From the NCBI GenBank assembly GCA_002840165.1, contig PGZN01000025.1, forward strand, positions 1 to 32,771: a stretch of 32,771 nt of DNA. Reading direction: 5' to 3'. Source of the DNA: Firmicutes bacterium HGW-Firmicutes-8 (GTDB taxonomy: Bacteria > Bacillota > Thermincolia > Thermincolales > UBA2595). Shown piece by piece: positions 23,771-30,761 of the stretch (the stretch's first letter is position 1; the number at the start of each line of letters is the position of its first letter). Made by a program: the position numbers and the translations under genes. The notes under the pieces were generated by a model. The model made no database searches. It was not told the origin of the DNA and was given only the letters and a program-made list of their open reading frames with translations.

Positions 23771-24451
23771 TTAAGATTCGGATACCTTTTGGAGGCCTCC
23801 GTCTGCAAACCGGTAAGCCATATCAGACTCTTTTGCCACCTCATGCGAATGGCTGACAACAATTACACACTTATTATATACATGGGCCAGTTCTTTAAAT
23901 ACTGCTATTATTTCCCTAGCTGTGTCAACGTCAAGATTTCCCGTGGGTTCATCAGCCAGGATCACCTCCGCATCACTAGCCAGAGCACGTGCTATCGCTA
24001 CCCTCTGCTGCTGCCCGCCGGAGAGTTTCATAGTATTTCTTTTAGCCTCATCTTCCGTAAGTCCCAGGTCTTTTAACAGCTGCAGGCCCCGTTGTTTGCG
24101 CTCACCTTTATATGAACCCGAAAGGTCCATGGCCATAGTGACATTTTCCAAAGCAGTCATGTAATTTATAAGATTGTAGTTTTGGAAAATCAAGCCCACA
24201 TTTTTCTTGCGGTGTCTTGTGTAACCTATCTTCTTAATATCCTGACCACCGAAAAGAACGACACCTTTCTGAGGAACATCCAGGGCTCCGGCCAGAGCCA
24301 GGGAGGTAGTTTTTCCCGAGCCGGAAGGTCCTACGATAGTGTAAAAAACACCTTTGGCAAAAGAAACGCTGGCATTCTTAAGGATATCTACCCGTTTGCC
24401 TCCATTTGAATAACCAAATGTGACATTGTCAAATTCAAGTATTGCTTCCAT
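23771..24451 (-). CDS. ABC transporter ATPase (MacB/LolD type)
   Basis: ATPase of a MacB-type exporter. 226 residues. Walker [10 protein letters not shown] (41-49), Q-loop Gln90 (LIFQNYNLI), signature LSGGQQQR (143-150), Walker [13 protein letters not shown] (163-174) and H-loop His201. Overall layout matches the LolD/MacB/FtsE subgroup whose partners carry a large extracytoplasmic domain, which the adjacent upstream permease gene does (13-bp gap). The pair acts as one transporter, probably exporting or sensing a peptide or lipid at the membrane. Confidence 0.94.
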   Translation of the reverse strand: MEAILEFDNVTFGYSNGGKRVDILKNASVSFAKGVFYTIVGPSGSGKTTSLALAGALDVPQKGVVLFGGQDIKKIGYTRHRKKNVGLIFQNYNLINYMTALENVTMAMDLSGSYKGERKQRGLQLLKDLGLTEDEAKRNTMKLSGGQQQRVAIARALASDAEVILADEPTGNLDVDTAREIIAVFKELAHVYNKCVIVVSHSHEVAKESDMAYRFADGGLQKVSES

Positions 24452-24464
24452 TATTTCATCCTCC

Positions 24465-25946
24465 TTAGGCCGCTTTAGTCAACATAGTTTTTGGTTTGAA
24501 TCTCATTACTGTACCGGCAGGCAGAATTGTCCCGGCAATCAGTATAAGCAGGCCGGCCGCCAACATCTGTTCCACCTCAGACGCAGTAATCTGAACATTA
24601 AGAGAGTCAATAGCCTGGTAGCTGTTCTGAGACTGGCCTCCAAACCATCCCCCCCGCATCCCCTGAAAACCTCCGCCAGGGCCTGCAGGATTATTATTTC
24701 CCTCCTGCTGGACTACTGTAATCTCCCGTTGAAGCAGAGTGTTACCCACTCCCTGAGCAATAAATTTTCCGGTGAACACCGATAAACTGAAAGCCACCAC
24801 AGCAATCACAAGTACTTCTGCTACATACTGAGCAATAATTTTCAACTTTCCTTCACCCATTGATAGAAGAACTCCTGTTTCATACATTCTTTCCTTAACA
24901 GACAGCATCAGTACAAGAGCTAGAATAACAGCGCCTGCAATGGCGACTATATATACCACTGTCATGGAGAATGAGGCAACGTTCTCTATTGGGCCCATCA
25001 TCTGTTTGTAAGCCTGATCATTGGCATCAAGGGTAAATTTTCCCCAGTCGATTTTCATTGATTTAGCGTCAGCTTGCACTGTTTCAATGTTTTTCGGGTC
25101 ATCAACAAAAAATACTGCCTGGTCTATTCCCCCGGACTCTATACCGGTATCTGTGGTGACTGTTTTCAGAGGAATCGCCGATTTGTAGTCTGTAAATATT
25201 CTGTTGTAAGGCTCGGTAAACGGTAAATTCCTCATTCCCTGTCCTGTCGATGATGAACTGCCGCTGGTTTCATATATACCGACTATCGAGTACTCAACAG
25301 CATCTTCGGACCTGGCAGCCTGGACCTTGATTTTACTTCCGACCTTCAATGTATTTTGTTCCGCCAGGTTTTTCTCAATTAAGGCCACCTTTTTATCAGC
25401 ATCAGTCGGTGTGATAGCTCTGCCGTTAATCATTTTGGCCTCACCGTTACTGAAGCTATCTACAAGTTTAGATGAGGAAACTCCGGTAACAGTTACATCA
25501 GGTATTACAAAATTACCACCTGACTCAAACCCGCCCCGTCCCTGTGGCTGGTTGTCACTTCCGGTATTTTCCTGCTGCGTTTCTTCCGCAGTTACAGCAG
25601 TGAACCCCTGAGCCAAACCGTTAGCATTTACAATATAATTGTAACCGGATATACTCTTTTGACCAGCAATCATTTTACCCATTTCCTCGGTTACGGGTTC
25701 GGATTGAATTCTGGGTCTTTGTTCTCCGGCAGTTCTGGCCTTCTGCATGGCGCTCTGCATGTCATATCTGAGTGTCAGCTGGCCTCCCAGCTTCTGTCTG
25801 GCCAGAACGCTCGCATATTCAGTGGCATGCTGGATGGCCAGTCCGGCCAGCACCATATTTGCTATCGCGGCAAATATGACGAACATGATCACCGACTTCC
25901 CTTTCCGCCTTGTTACAGCCAGTATCGCTCTTTTAAGAAAGTTCAA
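24465..25946 (-). CDS. ABC transporter permease with MacB-like periplasmic domain
   Basis: 493 residues with the MacB topology: helix 1 (about 17-40), an extracytoplasmic region of some 280 residues, then three helices (about 327-350, 375-400 and 458-480) forming the FtsX domain. The last loop before helix 4 has a Gly/Met/Asn-rich stretch (NNNPAGPGGGFQGMRGGWF), unusual for the family and possibly flexible. The start is a TTG at 25946 with AAGGAGG 10 nt upstream; an overlapping ATG gives only 7 codons. The two-box element TTCACA/TTCACG lies about 85 bp upstream. A regulator pair, usual for such transporters, is not visible. Confidence 0.88.
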   Translation of the reverse strand: MNFLKRAILAVTRRKGKSVIMFVIFAAIANMVLAGLAIQHATEYASVLARQKLGGQLTLRYDMQSAMQKARTAGEQRPRIQSEPVTEEMGKMIAGQKSISGYNYIVNANGLAQGFTAVTAEETQQENTGSDNQPQGRGGFESGGNFVIPDVTVTGVSSSKLVDSFSNGEAKMINGRAITPTDADKKVALIEKNLAEQNTLKVGSKIKVQAARSEDAVEYSIVGIYETSGSSSSTGQGMRNLPFTEPYNRIFTDYKSAIPLKTVTTDTGIESGGIDQAVFFVDDPKNIETVQADAKSMKIDWGKFTLDANDQAYKQMMGPIENVASFSMTVVYIVAIAGAVILALVLMLSVKERMYETGVLLSMGEGKLKIIAQYVAEVLVIAVVAFSLSVFTGKFIAQGVGNTLLQREITVVQQEGNNNPAGPGGGFQGMRGGWFGGQSQNSYQAIDSLNVQITASEVEQMLAAGLLILIAGTILPAGTVMRFKPKTMLTKAA

Positions 25947-26030
25947 CTTCGTTCATCCTCCTTGAGTTGGTATATTGTAATTAGTGCAGCGGAATCATGT
26001 TCAAAGCGTATCAAACAAATTTGTTCATTC

Positions 26031-26059
26031 TGTGAAGAAACCGTGAAGTTTTAAGTTAA
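26031..26059 (-). promoter_or_regulatory. Direct TTCACA-type repeats upstream of the ABC permease
   Basis: On the minus strand, TTCACG (26047-26042) and TTCACA (26036-26031) are 11 bp apart start to start, with TTAACT (26059-26054) 12 bp further upstream. This matches the TT(A/T/C)ACA-N5 pattern known for PhoP-type OmpR-family regulators. A similar pair lies upstream of htrA. Confidence 0.45.
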
Positions 26060-26142
26060 CCTCACCCAAAAATAATAGCAAATACGGACAATTTACCCAC
26101 CCTAACCAGTTTTAAGGGCAAAGTAAAAATGGCAATATAAAA

Positions 26143-26172
26143 GAGACCGCCCATCATTATTGGGACGGTCTC
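26143..26172 (-). terminator. Terminator downstream of sigK
   Basis: GAGACCG (26143-26149) pairs with CGGTCTC (26166-26172), with two more GC pairs inside, and the minus strand continues TTTTATATTG. It lies some 200 bp past the sigK stop with a repeat between. Confidence 0.7.
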
Positions 26173-26199
26173 CTGTTTGACGATTACTACCACTTTATA

Positions 26200-26350
26200 C
26201 TACTACTTCGTGAAAGTTTGTTTTTTAAACTAAATTTTTACCATGGTTAGCAATGACTCTCTGCGCCCTCTTATTCCCAGTGAATCTCATTATCTCCGCG
26301 TTCTCCGCGGTTGTTTTTAAAATTGATTGCAGCTTTGCTGCGCTAGGAAT
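26200..26350. repeat. Dispersed mosaic intergenic repeat, locus 4
   Basis: Between sigK and its terminator. Module 26207-26237 is identical to 22590-22620; module 26246-26343 is the inverted copy of 5896-5993 with 3 differences in 98 bp; 26329-26347 repeats the GCAGCTTTGCTGC palindrome. The rest of the gap 25947-26377 holds the direct repeats and terminator listed separately, and no gene. Confidence 0.92.
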
Positions 26351-26377
26351 ATTAATTTTTCTAGCTTATTTTCATTT

Positions 26378-27082
26378 TTAACACCCTTCAGCCTTAAAAT
26401 CCTTAATAAGTTTATGTAGTGCCCTTTTCTCAATCCTCGAAACGTAGGAGCGGGAGATTCCAAGCTTGCGGGCAATCTCCTTCTGAGTCTTTCTCATCCC
26501 GTTCATTAGCCCGAATCTCAGTTCCAGGACATTTTTTTCCCGATTATTAAGGTGGGTTATTTTTTCCATCAAACGCCTCTGTTCAAAAGAGGCTTCAACC
26601 AGGTCGGTAACCACTTCCGCGTCAGTGCCCAAAACATCTATCAGGGTTATCTCATTACCTTCCTTATCGACACCTATCGAATCGTAGAGGGATACCTCAA
26701 TCCGATTTTTCTTGATAGCCCGCAGATGCATCAGGATTTCATTCTCGATGCACCGGGCGGCGTAAGTCGCCAGGCGGGTGCCTTTTCCCTTGTCATAGGT
26801 GTTGATTGCTTTAATCAGGCCAATGGTACCTATAGATATCAGATCATCATTATCCTCCCCCGTACTGTCGAACTTCTTGACTATGTGGGCCACAAGTCTT
26901 AGATTCCGCTCTGTCAGTATGTTCCGGGCAGTTTCATCACCCTTCTGCAGTAAAACCAGGTATCTTGCCTCATCTTCCTCACTGAGAGGCTGTGGAAAAG
27001 TATTGTTGGTGATATAGGAGACCAGTAATAATAACCCATTAATCAATGAGATAGCGGCTACTGCCATTATTTCCGGTACCAT
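26378..27082 (-). CDS. sigK: RNA polymerase sporulation sigma factor sigma-K (pro form), uninterrupted
   Basis: Late mother-cell sigma factor. 234 residues. N-terminal pro-sequence [24 protein letters not shown] is hydrophobic, the part removed by SpoIVFB in Bacillus, then [17 protein letters not shown] as in pro-sigma-K. Region 2: [45 protein letters not shown]. Region 4: [14 protein letters not shown] and the [32 protein letters not shown] at 27082 has GGGGTGGGG 7 nt upstream; the frame to 27121 is open but without a match to family. The gene is intact, without the skin element that splits sigK in Bacillus subtilis. Upstream GCATATA could be a sigma-E -35 box; its -10 is poor. Confidence 0.95.
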   Translation of the reverse strand: MVPEIMAVAAISLINGLLLLVSYITNNTFPQPLSEEDEARYLVLLQKGDETARNILTERNLRLVAHIVKKFDSTGEDNDDLISIGTIGLIKAINTYDKGKGTRLATYAARCIENEILMHLRAIKKNRIEVSLYDSIGVDKEGNEITLIDVLGTDAEVVTDLVEASFEQRRLMEKITHLNNREKNVLELRFGLMNGMRKTQKEIARKLGISRSYVSRIEKRALHKLIKDFKAEGC

Positions 27083-27193
27083 AAAAGAAACCCCACCCCC
27101 GCATATTTTGTTGTCAATCACTTTAAATTATATGCGCGCGGGTGGGGTAGCGTGCCTGGCTGATTATAAATAATTAATTGTAATTTAATTAAT

Positions 27194-27538
27194 TTAGATT
27201 CGTTGATCAGCTAAATCCCCAATTATTGGGAATTTGAAAAACTGCCCCTGAGCTGCCTTAATAATTGCCAGCAGCCAGCAGATGAAATTGCCCAAGTACA
27301 CGGCCTTAACACTAATCTCATGGATAACAGGGATGAAAGATGCAATAATACTTAAGGTCAGAAACGTCACAGATAAAAATATAGACTGCATAGAATGAAA
27401 CCTCACAAACCTGTTTTCTCTTTCAAGTATAAAAACAATGATTCCGCTGACAAATCCAAAGCCGACAACTCCCAAAACATAGGATAATGCCGCCGCGACA
27501 TTCGGGGCTAACCCTAGAGAGGTTTTATCATCACTCAT
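27194..27538 (-). CDS. DUF4870 / Tic20-like membrane protein
   Basis: 114 residues with three or four membrane helices (NVAAALSYVLGVVGFGFVSGIIVFIL, SIFLSVTFLTLSIIASFIPVI, VYLGNFICWLLAIIKAA). The loop ERENRFVRFHSMQS and the C-terminal GQFFKFPIIGDLADQ are typical of DUF4870. Function not known. ATG at 27538 has AAGGAGG 7 nt upstream. Its stop codon is about 70 bp from the tail of the sequence before sigK; no terminator seen, so it may run into sigK. Confidence 0.85.
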   Translation of the reverse strand: MSDDKTSLGLAPNVAAALSYVLGVVGFGFVSGIIVFILERENRFVRFHSMQSIFLSVTFLTLSIIASFIPVIHEISVKAVYLGNFICWLLAIIKAAQGQFFKFPIIGDLADQRI

Positions 27539-27694
27539 TCATATTCCTCCTTCATCAATCCAGAAGTATATCTATATTATATTTTATTCTACATGATGTC
27601 GGAAAATCCCTGTGTTTTCACCGGTATAGTTTCCAATATTAGCCGCCTATTTTTTAGCGGCCCTGGGGTAACATATAATCAAGGAGGTGGTATC

Positions 27695-27826
27695 TTGAAT
27701 ATTGATGACCGTTATGACATCGGTTCCTGGGCTTTTCTGGGCTTTGGTTGGTGGGTATCACATATTGCAGCTGTTTTATCTGTAGGATATTTAGGTTATT
27801 ATCTAAGAAAAATGGTCCGGGAGTAA
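27695..27826 (+). CDS. Small 43-residue membrane peptide
   Basis: TTG at 27695 with a textbook AAGGAGG (27681-27687) 7 nt upstream encodes MNIDDRYDIGSWAFLGF GWWVSHIAAVLSVGYLGYYLRKMVRE: a short acidic head, one membrane helix (about 10-35) and a basic tail. The stop codon lies inside a strong terminator hairpin, so the ORF has its own ribosome site and terminator. The frame is open from 27593 but without a ribosome site there. I do not recognise it; the gene-like context makes it real. Confidence 0.65.
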   Translation: MNIDDRYDIGSWAFLGFGWWVSHIAAVLSVGYLGYYLRKMVRE

Positions 27827-27836
27827 TTCCCGGACC
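27814..27836. terminator. Bidirectional terminator between the small peptide gene and the GGDEF gene
   Basis: GGTCCGGGA (27814-27822) pairs with TCCCGGACC (27828-27836); the plus strand continues ACGACTTTTTT and the minus strand ATTTTTC. It serves the converging small ORF and the GGDEF gene. Confidence 0.88.
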
Positions 27837-27850
27837 ACGACTTTTTTACC

Positions 27851-29251
27851 TTACCTAGGTCCTTTGGTTTCTCTTGTGAGTCCATGAGATTTATAATATT
27901 CCGCTTTATCACGGTACATCTCTTCATCGGCCGCTGCCACCAGTTTTTCCAGCGAATCGGCCTTTTTGGCGGTGCACCAGCCTATACTTAAGTGTAAGAA
28001 AACGTTCTTGTCAATGTTGGCGAGGTTCCATGCCTGAATGTTGGCCTTGATTCTCTTAACAACTTTAGAGGTCTCACGGTAATTACTGTCAGCTAAAATG
28101 ATAACCATCTCGTCCCCCCCGTAGCGGAAAACCAGTTCGCCTTTGCGGACACTTCTTTTGAGCAGGGCTGCTGATTCTTTTAGTATATGGTCACCCATTT
28201 CGTGTCCAAATGTGTCATTGATATATTTTAACCTGTTCACATCAACCATAATCAAGCTAAGAGGGGCCTGAATCAGCCTAGCCTTTTCTTTTTCCATTTC
28301 CAGCACGTGGTCAAAATACTGCCTGTTATAAAGCCCTGTCAACTGGTCCACTGTGGCCACAAACATGGTCCTTTCATATAACCAGGCGTTCTTTACAGCA
28401 GATGAAGTTAAACTGGCCAGAGTAACGAGTATCTTTTTTCGGTCTGTGGCAAAATGGTCGCCCGTATGATTTTCCACAAACCAGACACCGTAAATATCAC
28501 TGTTGATTATCATGGGAACTGCCATCTCAATTTTAGATAACAGGGAACAGGTAAAACGGCCCTCGACCGATTCGATGATTAAATCTTTATCAAAGTTCTC
28601 CAATAAATCCCGAAACGGCTGGCAATGTTTAAGATTGGCTATCTGATCAGGGGAATAATTATAAATGGCTTGATATACGGCTTCCCTGGTATCCCTATCA
28701 AAGAGCTGGATCCCACCGGCATCAAACCCGACTACTTTTTGGGCTAGATCAACAACACTCTCCAGAACCTGTCTGATATTAAAGGTGGAATTGACCAACT
28801 GGGCTGCTTCAAATAACACACTCAACTCGTCTTCCTTTTGCATTAAGTCCTTGTGCTGCCCTTCCAAACCACTATATTGCTGCTGAAGCTTTACTTCCGA
28901 TATTTTAAGCTCATCATAAAATTTGTCTTTTTCCTCTGAAATCACGCCGACAACAAAAGCAATAATAATAAACATAGCTGACCTAATTAATGTGCTAGAG
29001 ACTATCACACCATTAAGCACATAACCCGCAATAATATGGAACATCCCCAGAAGTGCGGCAACCCATACTGCCTTTCTATGGTACCACGCCCCGGCAATAA
29101 TAATCGGAATGTAAAAGAAGTGGGAATATACTATATCTATCCCATAATATATATTTACCCAGACAACAAGTAAGACGCTCACTACCAGTATTGCTCCCAA
29201 AACAAACAGCTTATATTTACCTTCTTTGTCCCAGTCAATGAACTTTAACAC
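27851..29251 (-). CDS. Membrane-bound GAF-GGDEF protein, probable diguanylate cyclase
   Basis: About 466 residues. Four N-terminal membrane helices (about 20-110 in the long form), then a coiled coil (about 112-150), a GAF domain (about 150-295) and a GGDEF domain (about 305-460). Active loop RYGGDEMVIILAD (Met in place of Phe). The position of the inhibitory RxxD reads RKGE (375-378, long-form numbering), so product inhibition at that site is probably lost or weak. The start is placed at GTG 29251 with GGGGTGGGAG just upstream; a TTG at 29269 is the alternative. Paralogue of the PAS-GAF-GGDEF protein at 13094-14503. Confidence 0.88.
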   Translation of the reverse strand: MLKFIDWDKEGKYKLFVLGAILVVSVLLVVWVNIYYGIDIVYSHFFYIPIIIAGAWYHRKAVWVAALLGMFHIIAGYVLNGVIVSSTLIRSAMFIIIAFVVGVISEEKDKFYDELKISEVKLQQQYSGLEGQHKDLMQKEDELSVLFEAAQLVNSTFNIRQVLESVVDLAQKVVGFDAGGIQLFDRDTREAVYQAIYNYSPDQIANLKHCQPFRDLLENFDKDLIIESVEGRFTCSLLSKIEMAVPMIINSDIYGVWFVENHTGDHFATDRKKILVTLASLTSSAVKNAWLYERTMFVATVDQLTGLYNRQYFDHVLEMEKEKARLIQAPLSLIMVDVNRLKYINDTFGHEMGDHILKESAALLKRSVRKGELVFRYGGDEMVIILADSNYRETSKVVKRIKANIQAWNLANIDKNVFLHLSIGWCTAKKADSLEKLVAAADEEMYRDKAEYYKSHGLTRETKGPR

Positions 29252-29399
29252 GATCTCCCACCCCGGCAAACAGAAAGACCTTCGCCTTTAATTTCTTCTT
29301 CGCCCTTCTGTTTCTGATTTCTAGTCTTAATATTCGACTAAATACAGCATTTTCCTGCAAAAATATTTGACTGCTAAATGGTTGTACACCGTTTTAGAT

Positions 29400-29453
29400 T
29401 TCACATATTGTTCACATTTTTGCCATAGTTTCGTCGCAAACCTAGTCTATAAT
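29400..29453 (+). promoter_or_regulatory. htrA promoter with TTCACA direct repeats
   Basis: TTCACAT occurs at 29400-29406 and 29411-29417, spaced by one helical turn (11 bp start to start), giving TTCACA-N5-TTCACA. A perfect TATAAT lies at 29448-29453, but the -35 place (29425-29430, ATAGTT) is a poor match. A weak -35 beside a direct repeat suggests activation by an OmpR-type response regulator, as known for PhoP boxes and for CssR control of htrA in Bacillus. Confidence 0.55.
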
Positions 29454-29478
29454 AGAGATAGGTAAGGAGATGATAGAA

Positions 29479-30615
29479 ATGTCAGAGTTAAAAAAACGTT
29501 TTTCCGTTTTTAGTGTTATCCTGATTGGGTTTCTTATGGGGGCAATGTTTGTCGCCGGAGGTGTAGCTGCCTACAAGTTTTATTTCCCCCAGACGGTTTC
29601 GGCAGATGATGGCAATACGTCCGGCCAGGTTGATGTGGGACCATCCAATATCACCGAGACTGTCAAAAAAGTAAGCCCTGCAGTTGTTAATATTGAAGCC
29701 ACAGTCACTCAACAAAACAACCCCTTGATGAATGACCCCTTTTTCAATCAATTTTTTGGAAACCGTAATAATCATCGTCAGGGAATGAGTGAATCAGTAG
29801 GCATCGGAAGCGGTTTCATTTTTGATAAAAGCGGTCTTATTCTGACCAACCAACACGTAATCGACGGGACGTCAGAGATTCAGGTCAAGATGACTGGATT
29901 TGACAAACCGGTAAAAGCAACAGTTGTAGGCTCTGACGCAGATTTGGATTTAGCTGTCCTCAAGGTTAATGTGAACAAGGACCTCCCTGCACTCAAGCTG
30001 GGCGATTCCGTCAAAACCGAGGTGGGCAGCTGGGTAATCGCCATCGGTAACCCGCTCGGCCTTGACCATACCGTAACAGTCGGTGTAATCAGCGCCAAGA
30101 GCCGCCCACTGACTATCTCTAATCGGCTTTATAAAAATCTCCTGCAAACGGATGCAGCCATTAACCCAGGTAACAGCGGCGGCCCCTTATTAAACGTAGC
30201 CGGGGAGGTCATCGGAATTAACACTGCAGTAGATGCCTCCGCTCAAGGTATCGGGTTTGCCATCCCTTCGGCCACTTTCAAGGATGCGCTAAATGACCTG
30301 GTTACCAAAGGAAAGGTGGTCAAAGCTTATATAGGGGTCTCCCTGCAGTCTTTAGATCAGGAACTGGCAGCTTATCTTGGAACAACCAGCACCGACGGAG
30401 CCCTGATAAGCTATGTCGCTCCGGGCTCGCCTGCCGAGAAAGCGAATCTACAAAAAGGAGACATTATTACCGAAATCAACAATAAAAAAATTACAACACC
30501 CACTTATGTGACAGACATTGTGCAAGGTTTGAAGATCGGGGATTCAATAATACTGAAGGTGTTCAGGCAGGGTCAAGCCAAAAGTATGTCCATTAAACTA
30601 GCCGAAAAACCATAA
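29479..30615 (+). CDS. htrA: HtrA/DegP-like serine protease with PDZ domain
   Basis: Membrane-anchored extracytoplasmic quality-control protease. 378 residues. Short basic N-terminus, one helix (FSVFSVILIGFLMGAMFVAGGVAAYKF), a linker, a trypsin-like domain with His in LTNQHVIDG, Asp in DADLDLAVL and Ser in NPGNSGGPL, and one C-terminal PDZ domain (about 285-378, YIGVSLQSLDQ). ATG at 29479 has AAGGAG 9 nt upstream; the ATG at 29470 abuts the site. A Phe-rich FFNQFFGNRNN stretch follows the linker. Promoter and direct repeats lie upstream, two terminators downstream. Confidence 0.94.
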   Translation: MSELKKRFSVFSVILIGFLMGAMFVAGGVAAYKFYFPQTVSADDGNTSGQVDVGPSNITETVKKVSPAVVNIEATVTQQNNPLMNDPFFNQFFGNRNNHRQGMSESVGIGSGFIFDKSGLILTNQHVIDGTSEIQVKMTGFDKPVKATVVGSDADLDLAVLKVNVNKDLPALKLGDSVKTEVGSWVIAIGNPLGLDHTVTVGVISAKSRPLTISNRLYKNLLQTDAAINPGNSGGPLLNVAGEVIGINTAVDASAQGIGFAIPSATFKDALNDLVTKGKVVKAYIGVSLQSLDQELAAYLGTTSTDGALISYVAPGSPAEKANLQKGDIITEINNKKITTPTYVTDIVQGLKIGDSIILKVFRQGQAKSMSIKLAEKP

Positions 30616-30666
30616 CAGTGGCCAGTGGCCAGTAAAGAACAAAGTGCCGGGTAAAGTTAACAGCAT

Positions 30667-30701
30667 AAAGGGAAGTTTTCCTCCTGATCTTCCCTTTTTT
30701 T
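30667..30701 (+). terminator. Terminator of htrA
   Basis: AAAGGGAAG (30667-30675) pairs with CTTCCCTTT (30689-30697), followed by a T run to 30701. It lies 52 bp past the htrA stop; GGCCAGT-type heptamers (30618-30633) come between. Confidence 0.88.
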
Positions 30702-30713
30702 AATAAATCCATT

Positions 30714-30743
30714 AGGTTCGCGTGAGCGAACCTTCCTTTTTTT
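30714..30743 (+). terminator. Second hairpin downstream of htrA (GGTTCGC type)
   Basis: AGGTTCGC (30714-30721) pairs with GCGAACCT (30726-30733) around GTGA, then TCCTTTTTTT. It is a second rightward terminator in front of the converging PBP gene. A similar GGTTCGCGC hairpin occurs at 20217-20237. Confidence 0.7.
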
Positions 30744-30761
30744 CGTTCACACGCGTATTTC

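Noticed and set aside
26378..27121. sigK interrupted by a skin-like element
   Set aside because: The reading frame is continuous from pro-sequence to region 4; no interruption or recombinase is present.
27674..27679. TATAAT just before the small peptide gene as its promoter
   Set aside because: It is directly beside the ribosome site, so a transcript starting from it would lack the site.
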